Part shown: in pieces, positions 46,585 through 56,104 of the stretch
How positions within the stretch are numbered: position 1 is the first letter of the stretch
Layout of the letters: each line of letters opens with the position of its first letter
NCBI RefSeq assembly: GCF_014194975.1
Contig: NZ_JACIAY010000007.1
Span: 186,001-250,000 of the forward strand
Direction: 5' to 3'
Origin: Sphingomonas sp. BK580
GTDB taxonomy: Bacteria > Pseudomonadota > Alphaproteobacteria > Sphingomonadales > Sphingomonadaceae
DNA: 64,000 bases
Translations under genes and position numbers: made by a program
Notes under the pieces: model-generated
Database searches by the model: none
Seen by the model: the letters and a program-made list of their open reading frames with translations, nothing else
What the model was told of the DNA's origin: nothing

Positions 46585-48728
46585 TCACCGTGGCAGCGCG
46601 AACGCGATCACCGACCCGCCCGGCCGACGCCGGCGATCCTTGCCGCCGCCCGCCGCGATCGCGACATACTGCCGGCCGTCGACCGCGTAGGTGGCGGGGG
46701 TCGCGAGCCCCGCGGCGGGTAGCTCGGTCGACCACAACAAGCGGCCGCTGCGCTTGTCATAGGCGCGGAAGCGACGGTCGTAGACGGTCGCGGCGATGAA
46801 CAGCAACCCGCCGCGGGTGACCACCGCGCCGCCGTAATTCTCGCTCCCCGTCTCCGTCGCGCCGAGCTCGGGATAGCGGCCGAAGGGCACGCGCCACACC
46901 CACCGACCGGTGTTAACGTCGAGCGCGGACAAGGTGCCCCAGGGCGGCGTCAGCGCGGGGTAACCGTCCGGATCGAGCAGGCGATGATAGCCGTCGAAGA
47001 CGTAGGGCTCGTCGAAGGCGGGCGCCGCGGGCGGGGTGGCGTCGCTCTCGTTGCCGCGCGGCTCCGCGCCGGAGGGATGCCCGCGCAGGTCGCGCACCAG
47101 CGTCGCCACCTGCGCCGGCGAGAGCGTCCCCGCGAAGCCCGGCATGCGCCCGCCGCCCTGCGTGATCTGGCGCTCGAGCTGCGCCGCGCTGAGCCGTGCG
47201 CCGACGTCCCGCAGCCCGGGCACCTGCGGCGGATCGCCCGCCCGATCGGCACCGTGGCAGGCCGCGCAATGATTGGCATACAGCGCCGCGCCCGAGCTGC
47301 CCGCCGCACGCGCCGGGCGCGGCTTGAGCCGCAGCGTCCAGGCCATCTCGTTGGCGTTGACGTAGAGCAGGCCGCTCTCGGGGTCGTAGGCCGCGCCGCC
47401 CCACTCGGCGCCGCCGTCCATGCCGGGCAGCAGCACCGTGCCCTGCAGGCTCGGCGGGTCGAACGGGCCGCGGTTGCGCAGCCCGGCGAGCTGCGCGGTC
47501 ACCGCGGCATGCGCCGCCGGCGTCCGCCGGGTGACGATGTCGGGCGTGAGCCGCTGGCGCGCGAACGGTGCGATCGCGGTCGGCATCGGCTGCGTCGGCC
47601 ACGCCTGCTCGCCGGGCATGTCGCTGGCGGGCACGGGTCGCTCCTCGATCGGGTAGAGCGGGCGGCCATCGCGGCGGTCGAAGACGTAGACCAGCCCGAC
47701 TTGGTCGTCTGCACGATCGCGGGCACGCCGCGTACCGTCACCAGCGTCGGCTGCGCCGGAAAGTCGCGGTCCCACAGGTCGTGGTGGACGCTCTGGAAGT
47801 GCCAGCGCCGCCGGCCCGTGCGCGCGTCCAGCGCGACCAGACTGTTGGCGTACAGGTTGGCCCCCGCGCGCGTCGGCCCGTAGAAGTCGCGGTCGCCCAT
47901 GCCGCTGGAGGCCACGGGCAGGAACACCAGGCCGCGCGCGACGTCGACGGTGAGCCCGGCCCAGACGTTGGCGCCGATCTCGGTCTTCCAGGCGTCGCGC
48001 GGCCAGGTCTCGGCACCGGCCTCGCCGCCGTGCGGGATCGTGTGGAAGGTCCAGCGGATCGCCCCGGTGCGCACGTCGAAGGCGCGGACGTCGCCCGGCG
48101 TATGCCCGGTCGAGCCCATGATGATCAGGTCCTCGAACACCGCGCCCGGGGTGACGTTGTTGACCGTCAGCTGCGCGAACGGCCGGCCGAACCCCGCGCG
48201 CAGGTCGACGCGACCGCCGCGGCCGAACCGCGCGTCGGGGCGGCCGGTCAGCGCGTCGACCGAGATCAGCTCCTGCCCGAAGGTGAACAGGACGCGGCGC
48301 TCGTCGCGGTCTCGCCAATAGGACACGCCGCGCAGCCGCTGGCGTGTCGCGACCGGCGCGGGGGCCGGGTCATAGGCCCAGAGCTCGCGCCCGGTCGCGG
48401 CGTTCAGCGCCACCAGCCGTCCCTTGGGGGTGACGATGTACAGGCGACCGTCGACGACGAGCGGGTTGGCCTGCATGTCCGACTGCGACCCACCCTCGCC
48501 GAAGGCGTCGCCGCTGTCATATTCCCATACCTTCACCAGGCCCGCGACGTTGCGCGTCGTGATCTGGTCCAGCGCGGAATAGTGGGTCGCGGCGGGATCG
48601 CCGTGATAGTAAGGCCAATCCGCCGCGGCCGGCGGCGCGACCGCCCCGGGGGGCGTCGCCGCGCTCCCCAGCAGCAGCAGCGCGCCCGCGAGCATGATCG
48701 TCGCCCTCACCCGCTCGCCCGCGCGCAT
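46585..48728 (-). pseudogene. PQQ-dependent dehydrogenase with internal cytochrome c, frameshifted
   Basis: The N-terminal 343 codons (48728-47700) encode a signal peptide and PQQ propeller, from WPYYHGDPAATHYSALDQI to VRGVPAIVQTTK. At 47700 the frame breaks. The remainder (47700-46585, 371 codons) continues in the other frame with VGLVYVFDRRDGRPLYPIEE. A single missing base in aag(g)tc explains it, and the rejoined product would be 714 aa. An inserted cytochrome c domain has CAACH at about residues 488-492 and the last propeller blades follow. It is either a recent pseudogene or a one-base sequence error. Start ATG 48728 has GGGAGAG ahead. Confidence 0.85.
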
Positions 48729-48992
48729 GCCCGCTCTCCCAACCTCGTGTCGGCGGCCAGCGGCCGCGGGTACAGCCTAGGCGGAGCCGCGGCGGGATGC
48801 CAATCGCCGGTGCGCGGCCGCCGTCGAGATCGCGGCGCCGGGCGCCCGCGGCGTCCTGCCGTCTCCTGCGCGCCCGTCGCGGGGCGCACCGCCGCCCTCC
48901 CCCGACCGGAGGCGTCCGATGCCACCCTCCCGCCAGCGCCCGACGCTCGCCGACGGTTTGCCGTTGTCGACATGGCGAGCTATGAGCATGCA

Positions 48993-49724
48993 ATGTCTGC
49001 CGACGCACCTCCCGCCGACGCCCGCGCGCCCGCCCGCAAGGGCGACCGCCACCAGGAAGCGGTCACGCTGCTGCGCCGGATGATCCTTTCCGGCGAGCTC
49101 GCTCCCGGCGAACCGCTGCGCGAGGTCGCGCTCAGCGAGCAGTTCGGCACGTCGCGCACGCCCGTCCGCGAGGCGCTGCGGACGCTGGCGGCGGAGGGGT
49201 TGGTGACGCTGCTGCCCAACCGGACGGTGCAGGTCAGCCAGCTCGACGAGCAGGCCGCCTCCGACGTCTTCAGCGTGCTCGGCGCGCTCGAGTCGCTCGC
49301 GGCGCGGCTCGCGTGCGAGCGGATGCGGCCCGAGGACATGGAGGTGCTGTCCGAGCTGCAGGGCGATCTGGCGCATTATTTCGAGGTGCGCGACCGGCCG
49401 CGCTATCTGGAGGCCAACCGGCTGATCCACGAGCATATCGTCGAGTCCTCCGGCAATTCCTCGCTGGTGTTGGCGTGGCGGCTGCTGCTGCCGCGGGCCG
49501 AGCGCGCGCGCCACGTCAGCACGCTCGACCACGCGCGCTGGGCCGAGGCGTTCCAGGAGCATGTCGAGATCGAGCGCGCCTTCCGCGCGCGCGACGCCGG
49601 CGCGATCGCGCGGCTGATGGAGGCGCATTTCGACAACGGCGCCGCCAGCATCCAGGAGGCGCGCAAGCGCGCCCGGCGCGAGCAAAGGTCGCGCGCGTAC
49701 AAGAGCGCGCCCGGCGCCGAGTGA
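48993..49724 (+). CDS. GntR-family (FCD) transcription regulator, 243 aa
   Basis: The winged helix covers about residues 20-85: RRMILSGELAPGEPLREVAL, EQFGTSRTPVREALRTLAAEGLV, the classic GntR pattern. The C-terminal FCD domain has DVFSVLGALESLAARLACERM and the metal-type residues in NRLIHEHIVES and FQEHVEIERAFRARD. The start is uncertain: ATG 48993 (MSADAPPADARAP) or ATG 48972, with no strong ribosome-binding site for either. It converges with the MFS gene. TTGTATGC-type sites in front of the two catabolic operons (55601, 59129, 59149) look like its operators. The effector is probably a small acid. Confidence 0.9.
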   Translation: MSADAPPADARAPARKGDRHQEAVTLLRRMILSGELAPGEPLREVALSEQFGTSRTPVREALRTLAAEGLVTLLPNRTVQVSQLDEQAASDVFSVLGALESLAARLACERMRPEDMEVLSELQGDLAHYFEVRDRPRYLEANRLIHEHIVESSGNSSLVLAWRLLLPRAERARHVSTLDHARWAEAFQEHVEIERAFRARDAGAIARLMEAHFDNGAASIQEARKRARREQRSRAYKSAPGAE

Positions 49725-49742
49725 CGCCGCGGCGGCGCGGGC

Positions 49743-51068
49743 TCAGCCGGCATCGCGATAGAGCAGCCGCGACGCGTCGATCCGCAGGAAGAGCAGCCCG
49801 CCCAGCGCCGACAGCGCGGCGAGCACGTACATCGCCGCGTTCCACCCGCTCCAGTGGAGGATATAGCCGGTGATCACCGCTGCGAGCGCGCCGCCGATGT
49901 TGCCGAAGGTGTTCATCACCGCCGACACCGACCCGGCATAGATCCCGCCGACGTCGAGCGTGAGCGCCCAGGAGACGCCGACGGTCAGCTCCAGCCCGAA
50001 CACCGCGAGCGCGAACCAGGCGACACTCACCAGCGGCGAGGGGCTCAGCACCCCGGCGGGGATCGCCACCGCGGCGAGCGCGAAGCCCACCACCGCCACC
50101 GCGCGCCGCGCCCGGGTGACGCGGCCGGTGCGCCGCAGCAGATGGTCCGACACCCAGCCCCCCGCCACGTCGCCGATCACGCCCGCCATCAGCGGCAGGC
50201 TGGCGAACAGCCCCATCCGCGCCAGCTCGAAATCGCGCACCTCGCCGAGATACTTGGGGAACCACGTCAGGAAGATGTTGATCGAATAGGCGTAGCAGAA
50301 ATACATCGCCGAGATCAGCCAGAGCTGCGGCTGCGCCAGGAGGCGCCGCCACGGCACGCGCGCCGTCGCCCCCGCCGCCGCCTGCGGCGCCAGCGCCGCC
50401 GCGATCATCTCGCGCTCGGCGGCGTTGGTGCCGGCATGATCCTGCGGTCGGTCGCGGTAATAGCCGAACCACACCGCGGCCCAGACCAGCCCCAGCCCGG
50501 CGAAGATCAGGAACGGCGCGCGCCAGCCGAGGTGGATCATCAGCCACACCACCAGCAGCGGGGTCAGCGCCGCGCCGAGCCGCGCGCCCGCGTGCGTCAC
50601 GCCCTGCGCGAAGCCGCGCTCGGAGGGCAGCATCCAGCGGCTGAGCGAGCGCGTCGCGTTCGGGAAGGCGCCCGCCTCGCCGCAGCCGAACAGGAAGCGG
50701 CAGGCGATCAGCGAGCCGAGGCTCCACGTCGCGGTCGTCAGCGCGGTGAAGCTCGACCACCATACCACCACCGCGGTGAGCACGCGGCGCGGGCCGAAGC
50801 GGTCGCCGAGCCAGCCGCCGGGGATCTGGAACAAGGCGTAGCCGATCTGGAACACGCCCAGCACCCAGCCCCAGGCGCGATCGCCGATGCCATATTCGTG
50901 CTGGATCATCGGCCCGGTCACCGAGATGACCACCCGGTCCATGTAGGTGATCATATAGGCCAGCACGGTGAGCCACAGCACGACGTGGCGCACCCGCGTC
51001 GGTCGCGCCGCCGCGGCCGCCCCGGCCGGGGGCGAGGCCGGCGCCGCGGCGAGCGGCACCCCGTTCAT
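49743..51068 (-). CDS. MFS transporter, anion:cation symporter (ACS) type, 441 aa
   Basis: Twelve-helix inner-membrane carrier. TYMDRVVISVTGPMIQHEYGI at the first helix and GYALFQIPGGWLGDRFGPRR between helices 2 and 3 are characteristic of the ACS family that carries hexuronates, glucarate, sialate and other carboxylates. WSLGSLIACRFLFGCGEAGAFP also fits. The C-terminal half has LWLISAMYFCYAYSINIFLTWF. ATG 51068 overlaps the amidohydrolase stop by 4 bases (ATGA), so it ends the operon of CoA-transferase, crotonase, oxidase and amidohydrolase. It likely imports the substrate of the pathway. Confidence 0.9.
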   Translation of the reverse strand: MNGVPLAAAPASPPAGAAAAARPTRVRHVVLWLTVLAYMITYMDRVVISVTGPMIQHEYGIGDRAWGWVLGVFQIGYALFQIPGGWLGDRFGPRRVLTAVVVWWSSFTALTTATWSLGSLIACRFLFGCGEAGAFPNATRSLSRWMLPSERGFAQGVTHAGARLGAALTPLLVVWLMIHLGWRAPFLIFAGLGLVWAAVWFGYYRDRPQDHAGTNAAEREMIAAALAPQAAAGATARVPWRRLLAQPQLWLISAMYFCYAYSINIFLTWFPKYLGEVRDFELARMGLFASLPLMAGVIGDVAGGWVSDHLLRRTGRVTRARRAVAVVGFALAAVAIPAGVLSPSPLVSVAWFALAVFGLELTVGVSWALTLDVGGIYAGSVSAVMNTFGNIGGALAAVITGYILHWSGWNAAMYVLAALSALGGLLFLRIDASRLLYRDAG

Positions 51069-52399
51069 CGGACCGACGGCACCTTGCTGCCGCCGACATA
51101 GACCGCGGCGATGCGGCGGCTGTTGAGGATGTCGCGCGTCGGGTCGGCGTCGAGCACGACGAAGTCGGCGAGTCGCCCGGTCGCGATCACGCCGCGGTCG
51201 CCGGTGCCGAGCCACTGCGCCGAGCGACCGGTCGCGGCGTGGATCGCCTGCGCCGGGGTGAAGCCCGCCTTCACCAGCTGCTCCAGCTCCCAATGTTCGG
51301 AATAGCCCGGCAGCCGCCCCGGCGGCCCCGCGTCGGTGCCGAAGCCGTAGCGCACCCCGGCGCGCGCGAGCGCCATCTCGTTGTCGCGCGCCTGCTCGTC
51401 GATCCTGGGCAGCGCGGGATAGATGCGGCTCGCCGCGATCGACTTCTCGCGCTCGGGGCTCTCCAGCCCCGCGATCGTGGCGGGATCGGCAGCCTGGCGG
51501 AAGAACGGGTCGCGCGTGCGCGGGTTGTCCGCGGCGAAGGCGTAGACCGCGGCCTCGCGGCTGAGCGTGCCGGCGCCCTGCCACACGCCGCGCGCCTTCA
51601 TCGCGTCGATCAGCTCGGCGTCGACCGGCTTGTCGCGCACGCTGTGCATGAAGCCGTCGATCCCCTGCGCCACCAGCATCTTGGCGTCGGCGAGGTAGAA
51701 GACGTGGGCGAGCACGCGCATGCCGCGGCGGTGGCCGGCGTCGATGATCGCCTTGCTGATCGCATAGGGCATCTTCGGCATCGCGCCGAGTTCGTCGTCC
51801 ATCCACAGCTTGATGTAGTCGACGCCCTTGCGCGCCTGCGCGTCGACCTCGGCGGCGGCCTCCTCCGGCGTGGCGACCGGATGGTTGATCCCCGGCACGC
51901 CGCCGTAGCCGCCCTTGAACACCAGCCCCTGCCCCGCGGTCAGCAGCCGCGCCATCGTCTGCGGGCCGTCGCGGCCGGCGTCGCGGATCGCGAGCACGCT
52001 GTCCTTGTCGGTGCCCATCGACTGCACCGTTGTCACCCCGAAAGCGGCGTAGGTGCGCAGGTCGCGCCGCACCGACTCGGGCGTGAAATAGTCGGCCTTC
52101 TGGACGAGGTCGCGGACGGTGCCGATGTGGACGTGGAGATCGATGATCCCCGGCATCAGATACTTGCCGCCGAGGTCGACGGTGCGAACGCCGCGCCGCT
52201 TCGGCGCCTTGCCCTGCGCGCCGACCCAGCGGATCCGCGCGCCGTCGACCAGCATCGCCTGCCCCGCGCGCGGCGCGGCGCCGGTGCCGTCGATCAGCGT
52301 GAAGCCGCGGTAGAGCACCGGCTCCGCCTGCGCCGCGCCCGCCAGCAGCAGCGCGGCGAGCGACGCCCACCGCGCCGCACCCGTCATCGTCCGTCGCAT
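51065..52399 (-). CDS. Exported amidohydrolase family protein, 444 aa
   Basis: The signal peptide is MRRTMTGAARWASLAALLLAG. The metal centre begins PGIIDLHVHIG (H89, H91). A Lys is found in GVDYIKLWMDD, His in LAHVFYL, and the C-terminal segment holds FGTDAGPPGR (Asp ligand) and HWELEQLVKAGF. The tail ATGRLADFVVLDADPTRDILNS resembles that of the 1142-aa protein at 20273-23701. The first ATG of the open frame lies 27 bases earlier; ATG 52399 has GGGAGG 6 bases ahead. It is a periplasmic hydrolase in the catabolic operon, perhaps for a cyclic amide, lactone or peptide. Substrate unknown. Confidence 0.88.
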   Translation of the reverse strand: MRRTMTGAARWASLAALLLAGAAQAEPVLYRGFTLIDGTGAAPRAGQAMLVDGARIRWVGAQGKAPKRRGVRTVDLGGKYLMPGIIDLHVHIGTVRDLVQKADYFTPESVRRDLRTYAAFGVTTVQSMGTDKDSVLAIRDAGRDGPQTMARLLTAGQGLVFKGGYGGVPGINHPVATPEEAAAEVDAQARKGVDYIKLWMDDELGAMPKMPYAISKAIIDAGHRRGMRVLAHVFYLADAKMLVAQGIDGFMHSVRDKPVDAELIDAMKARGVWQGAGTLSREAAVYAFAADNPRTRDPFFRQAADPATIAGLESPEREKSIAASRIYPALPRIDEQARDNEMALARAGVRYGFGTDAGPPGRLPGYSEHWELEQLVKAGFTPAQAIHAATGRSAQWLGTGDRGVIATGRLADFVVLDADPTRDILNSRRIAAVYVGGSKVPSVR

Positions 52400-52441
52400 C
52401 GTCATCCTCCCAGGCTCTTCCAGCATCGTGCGGCGGGTCGC

Positions 52442-53587
52442 TCAGCGCGGCGGGGCGACCAGCACGTCGCGCCCCACCGCGGTCACGTCGCGCTGCCCCG
52501 CGAGCGCCATCGCCACCGCCAGCTCGTGGCGCAGCAGCGCAAGCATCCGCGTCACCCCCGCCCCGCCCTGCGCGCCGAGCGCATAGGCCCAGGCGCGCCC
52601 GAGCAGCACGCCGCGCGCGCCGAGCGCGAGCGCGCGCAGCACGTCGGTGCCCGAGCGGATGCCGCCGTCCATCAGCACCTCGGCGCGGCCGTCGACCGCC
52701 TCCACCACGCGCGGCAGCGCCGCGATCGCGGAGGGCGCACCGTCGAGCTGGCGGCCGCCGTGGTTGGAGACGATGATCGACTCCGCCCCGGCCGCGACCG
52801 CGTCGCGCGCGTCCTCGGCGTCGAGCACGCCCTTGATGACGAGCCGCCCGCGCCAGTGCCGGCGCAGCCAGTCGAGGTCGGCCCAGGTGACCGAGGCGTC
52901 GAAGTTGCGGCTGACCCAGGCGGTGAACTCGGCCAGCCCCGCGCCGCCCGGCATCTTGGCGGCGTAGTTGCCGAGCGTGTGCGGCCGTCCGCGCACGCCG
53001 ACGTCCCACGCCCAGGCGGGATGCCGCGCGATCTCCACCGCGCGCCGCAGCCGCGCCGCCGCGCCCTGGTCGCCGGTCAGGCTGGTGCGCACGTCGCGGC
53101 GGCGCGGGCTGTGCACGATCAGGTCGACCGTCAGCACCAGCGTCTCGACCCCCAGCGCGGCGGTGCGCGCGAGCAGGTCCTCCATGAAGCCGCGGTCCTT
53201 GATGATGTAGAGCTGGAGCATCACCGGCGCCGCCGCGGCCACCTCCTCGATCCCGCAGCAGGACGAGGAGGAGAGGATGAACGGCACCCCCGCCGCCGCC
53301 GCCGCGCGCGCCGCCTGGACCTCGCCGCGCCGCGCGTACAGCCCGGCGAGCCCGATCGGCGCGAGCGCCACCGGGAAGTCGGCCGCCTGCCCCATCAGCG
53401 TCGTGGCCAGGCTGAGCCCGTCGACGTCGCGCATCACGCGCTGGCGCAGCTTCAGCGCGGCGAGATCCGCGGTGTTGGCGCGCAGCGTCTCCTCGGCATA
53501 GGAGCCGCCGTCGATATATTCGAACAGGAAGTCGGGCAGGCGCCGCCGCGCCATCTCCCGGAAATCGTCGACCGAGGCGGCGATCAT
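52442..53587 (-). CDS. lldD: FMN-dependent alpha-hydroxyacid dehydrogenase, LldD type, 381 aa
   Basis: FMN barrel enzyme that oxidises L-lactate, mandelate, glycolate or a similar 2-hydroxyacid to the 2-oxoacid. The catalytic H276 and R279 sit in SNHGGRQLDG, and the phosphate-binding DGGIRSGTDVLRALALGA is intact. The N-terminal Tyr in FLFEYIDGGSYAEET and the LTVDLIVHSPRRRDVR segment fit the family. The substrate-binding loop has SSSCCGIEEVA, whose CC is unusual. The start ATG 53587 is 7 bp after the crotonase stop, in the catabolic operon. Its physiological hydroxyacid may differ from lactate. Confidence 0.92.
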   Translation of the reverse strand: MIAASVDDFREMARRRLPDFLFEYIDGGSYAEETLRANTADLAALKLRQRVMRDVDGLSLATTLMGQAADFPVALAPIGLAGLYARRGEVQAARAAAAAGVPFILSSSSCCGIEEVAAAAPVMLQLYIIKDRGFMEDLLARTAALGVETLVLTVDLIVHSPRRRDVRTSLTGDQGAAARLRRAVEIARHPAWAWDVGVRGRPHTLGNYAAKMPGGAGLAEFTAWVSRNFDASVTWADLDWLRRHWRGRLVIKGVLDAEDARDAVAAGAESIIVSNHGGRQLDGAPSAIAALPRVVEAVDGRAEVLMDGGIRSGTDVLRALALGARGVLLGRAWAYALGAQGGAGVTRMLALLRHELAVAMALAGQRDVTAVGRDVLVAPPR

Positions 53588-53594
53588 CGCCCGC

Positions 53595-54371
53595 TCACGC
53601 GCCGCGCCACCGCGGCGTGTCCTTGGCGAGGAACGCGCGCACGCCCTCGGCGAAGTCGGCGCTGCCGTAGACGCGCGCGATCAGGTCGGCGATGTCGGGC
53701 TGCGCGGCGACGGCGGCGCGGCGGATCGCCTCCTTGCTCACCGCCATCGTCAGCGGCGCGTGCGCGAGCAGCCGCTCGACCAGCGCGGCGACGGTGGCGT
53801 CGATCTCCGCGGGCGCGACCACGGCGTTGACCAGCCCGAGCGCGTGCAGCTCGGCCGCGTCGACGATCTCGGCGCCGAGCAGCAGCCGCTTCGCCATCGC
53901 CACGCCGGCATGCTGGACCAGCCGGCCATAGCCGCGCGCGGACAGGCAGTTGCCGATCGTCCGCGCCAGCGGCGAGCCGAACCGCGCGCCCGCGGCGGCG
54001 ACGCGGAAGTCGCTCGCGAAGGCCAGCGCCAGCCCGCCGCCGACCGCCCAGCCGTCGACGATCGCGATCACCGGCTGGGGCAGCGCCTCGACCGCGCCGA
54101 CATAGCCGTCCATCTCGGCCTCATAGGCGACGCCCTGATCGCCGCCGGTGAAGTCGCGGAAGCCGGCGATGTCGGTGCCCGAGACGAACGCCTTGCCGCC
54201 AGCGCCGCGCAGCGTCACGACGCGCACCTCGCGGTCGACGGCGATCGCGGCGCAGGCCTCGCCCAGCCCGCGCCACATGTCCCAGGTGAGCGCGTTATAG
54301 GCGGCGGGGCGGTCGAAGGTGATGCGCGCGACCGCGCCCTGCTTCTCGTAGCGGGTGACTCCCGCGCTCAC
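53595..54371 (-). CDS. Enoyl-CoA hydratase/isomerase family protein, 258 aa, atypical active site
   Basis: Crotonase fold: the oxyanion-hole segments are LRGAGGKAFVSGTDIAGFRD and AIVDGWAVGGGLALAFASDFRVAA. The usual catalytic Glu region reads FGSPLARTIGNCLSARGY and has no Glu at the first position, so simple hydratase activity is doubtful. Related proteins with similar changes act as racemases, isomerases or decarboxylases. The start is GTG 54371, overlapping the CoA-transferase stop (GTGA), so it is coupled to it. It is the second gene of the catabolic operon. Confidence 0.87.
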   Translation of the reverse strand: MSAGVTRYEKQGAVARITFDRPAAYNALTWDMWRGLGEACAAIAVDREVRVVTLRGAGGKAFVSGTDIAGFRDFTGGDQGVAYEAEMDGYVGAVEALPQPVIAIVDGWAVGGGLALAFASDFRVAAAGARFGSPLARTIGNCLSARGYGRLVQHAGVAMAKRLLLGAEIVDAAELHALGLVNAVVAPAEIDATVAALVERLLAHAPLTMAVSKEAIRRAAVAAQPDIADLIARVYGSADFAEGVRAFLAKDTPRWRGA

Positions 54372-55555
54372 GCCGTCGCGCCCTGCGCCAGCCGGCCCGC
54401 CGCGCGCAGCTCGCCGCGGATCTCGTCGCCGTGCTCGTCGAGCAGCGGCGGCGGATAGCGCACCTGCTGCGGCGTCGCCGACAGCTTCACCGGGAAGCCG
54501 AGCGCCTTGATGCTGCCCTCCACCGGGTGCGGGATGTCCTGCACCATGGCGCGCGCCTGCGCGTGCGCGCTGGTGGTCGACTGCGCGTAGTCGAGGATCG
54601 GCCCGGCCGGCACGCCCGCGGCGAGCAGCGCGTCGACCCAGTCGGCGACGGTACGCGCGCGGAAGCTGGGACGGAGCAGCTCGATCAGGTCGCGCGCGTT
54701 GCCGACGCGCGCGCTGTTGTCGACGAAGCGCGGGTCGTCCGCCAGCTCGGCGCGATCGATCACGCCGAGCAGCGCGAGCCACAGCTTCTGGTTGGCGGCG
54801 GCGAAGACGAACCAGCCGTCCGCCGCCTCCACCGCCTGATAGGGCGCGGACATGCGGTTGGCGCTGCCGAGCGGGCGCGGGCTCCTGCCGGTACCCCACA
54901 GCTCCGCGGTCTCCCACACGGACAGGCCGAGCGCGGCCTCGAACAAGGAGGCGGTGACGAGCTGCCCCTCGCCGGTGCGCTCGCGCACGAAGAGCGCGGA
55001 CAGGATGCCATAGGCCGCGAACAGCGCCGAGCCGAGATCGCCCACCGGGGTGGTGTTCTTGACCGGTTCGGCGTCGGGGAGGCCGACCGCGCTGATCAGC
55101 CCCGACATCGCCTGCGCGATCAGGTCGTAGCCGGGGCGAGTCGCCCAGGGCCCGCTCGCGCCGAAGCCCGAGATGCTGGCGTAGATCAGCCGCGGGTTGC
55201 GCGCGCGCAGCGTCTCATAGCCCATGCCCAGCCGCGCGGCGACGCCGGGGCGGCCGTTCTCCACCAGCACGTCGGCGGTGTCGACCAATGCGTAGAAGGT
55301 GTCGCGGTCGGCCGCGTCCTTGAGGTCCAGCACGATGCTGCGCTTGTTGCGGTTGAGCGCGAGGAAGCCGGGGCTGTCCTCGCCCTTGAGCCGGAAGCCC
55401 ATCGAGCGGCGCGAGCTGTCGCCGACGTGCGGCGGCTCCACCTTGATGACGTCGGCACCCATGTCGCCCAGCAGCATGCAGCAGAACGGCCCCGCCATCA
55501 CCTGCGACACGTCGAGCACGCGGATCCCCGCCAGTGGCTGATCACCCGTCATCAT
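54368..55555 (-). CDS. CaiB/BaiF family CoA-transferase (class III), 395 aa
   Basis: Moves CoA between carboxylic acids through an Asp-CoA intermediate. The hallmark D173 is in TTPVGDLGSALFAAYGI. The N-terminal GIRVLDVSQVMAGPFCCMLLGDMGADVIKVE is the conserved opening of the family, and VLVENGRPGVAARLGMGYE fits the interlocked-ring fold. The length is normal. It heads the operon with crotonase, oxidase, amidohydrolase and MFS carrier. Its site in a group with a hydroxyacid oxidase suggests that it activates the acid for beta-oxidation-like steps. Acid unknown. Confidence 0.93.
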   Translation of the reverse strand: MMTGDQPLAGIRVLDVSQVMAGPFCCMLLGDMGADVIKVEPPHVGDSSRRSMGFRLKGEDSPGFLALNRNKRSIVLDLKDAADRDTFYALVDTADVLVENGRPGVAARLGMGYETLRARNPRLIYASISGFGASGPWATRPGYDLIAQAMSGLISAVGLPDAEPVKNTTPVGDLGSALFAAYGILSALFVRERTGEGQLVTASLFEAALGLSVWETAELWGTGRSPRPLGSANRMSAPYQAVEAADGWFVFAAANQKLWLALLGVIDRAELADDPRFVDNSARVGNARDLIELLRPSFRARTVADWVDALLAAGVPAGPILDYAQSTTSAHAQARAMVQDIPHPVEGSIKALGFPVKLSATPQQVRYPPPLLDEHGDEIRGELRAAGRLAQGATA

Positions 55556-55600
55556 CCCCGCCCGGCCCCCCGACGCTTCTGTGTATTCACCTTAGATATC

Positions 55601-55610
55601 TTGCATACAA
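55601..55610 (-). promoter_or_regulatory. TTGTATGCAA operator-like site before CoA-transferase operon
   Basis: On the minus strand the site reads ttgtatgcaa, 46 bp upstream of the CoA-transferase ATG at 55555, and resembles the TTGT-AT-ACAA core of FCD-GntR operators. The 8-base ttgtatgc recurs at 59149. In GC-rich surroundings the AT-rich patch 55584-55616 stands out. It is probably a binding site of the GntR regulator at 48993. Confidence 0.5.
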
Positions 55611-55643
55611 CATTGACATGCGTCGGCAAGGGCTGCGGCGCGC

Positions 55644-56081
55644 TCATGCGCCCGGCTTGTCCTGCGTGATCGCGATCGTGCCGAGCGCGCCCGCGTCGCT
55701 CGGCAGCTCCGCCGCGCCCGCGGGGAAGCCGTTCTTCGACAGGATCATCGCCTCGACGTCGGCCACCTTGGCGGCGCCGAGCGAGTTGGGATTGTCGAAC
55801 GGCATCGTCGTCTTGATCCGCGTGAACAGCGCCGCGGCGCTCTGGCCGTTCCAATTGGCGAGGAAGCCGCTGCCCGCGAGCGCCGGCGCCTGGTCGTTGC
55901 CGCCGAGCGCGTCGCCGTGGCAGCTCGCGCAGTGGGCGGCGTAGACCGCGGCGCCGCGCTGCACCTGCGCCGCGGTGTAGACTCCGCCCCAGACGCTCCG
56001 CGGCGCGGCCTGCGACAGCGCGACCGCGGGCAGCGCGACCAGCGCGACGGCGAGCAACGGGCGGAGCGACGGATGGGTCAT
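55644..56081 (-). CDS. Periplasmic c-type cytochrome, 145 aa
   Basis: The signal peptide is MTHPSLRPLLAVALVALPAVALS. The haem site is CASCH with C51, C54 and H55. The likely axial Met is M93 in KTTMPFDNPN. Its layout matches the cytochrome domain of the PQQ fusion at 59744-62023, where CAACH and Met lie at the same residue numbers. It begins 23 bp after the PQQ dehydrogenase stop, so it is the likely electron acceptor of that enzyme. The ATG 56081 has a GAGG site ahead. An earlier start in the frame is rejected as antisense to the upstream gene. Confidence 0.92.
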   Translation of the reverse strand: MTHPSLRPLLAVALVALPAVALSQAAPRSVWGGVYTAAQVQRGAAVYAAHCASCHGDALGGNDQAPALAGSGFLANWNGQSAAALFTRIKTTMPFDNPNSLGAAKVADVEAMILSKNGFPAGAAELPSDAGALGTIAITQDKPGA

Positions 56082-56104
56082 GCGCACCTCTGGGGACGGG
56101 CCGC

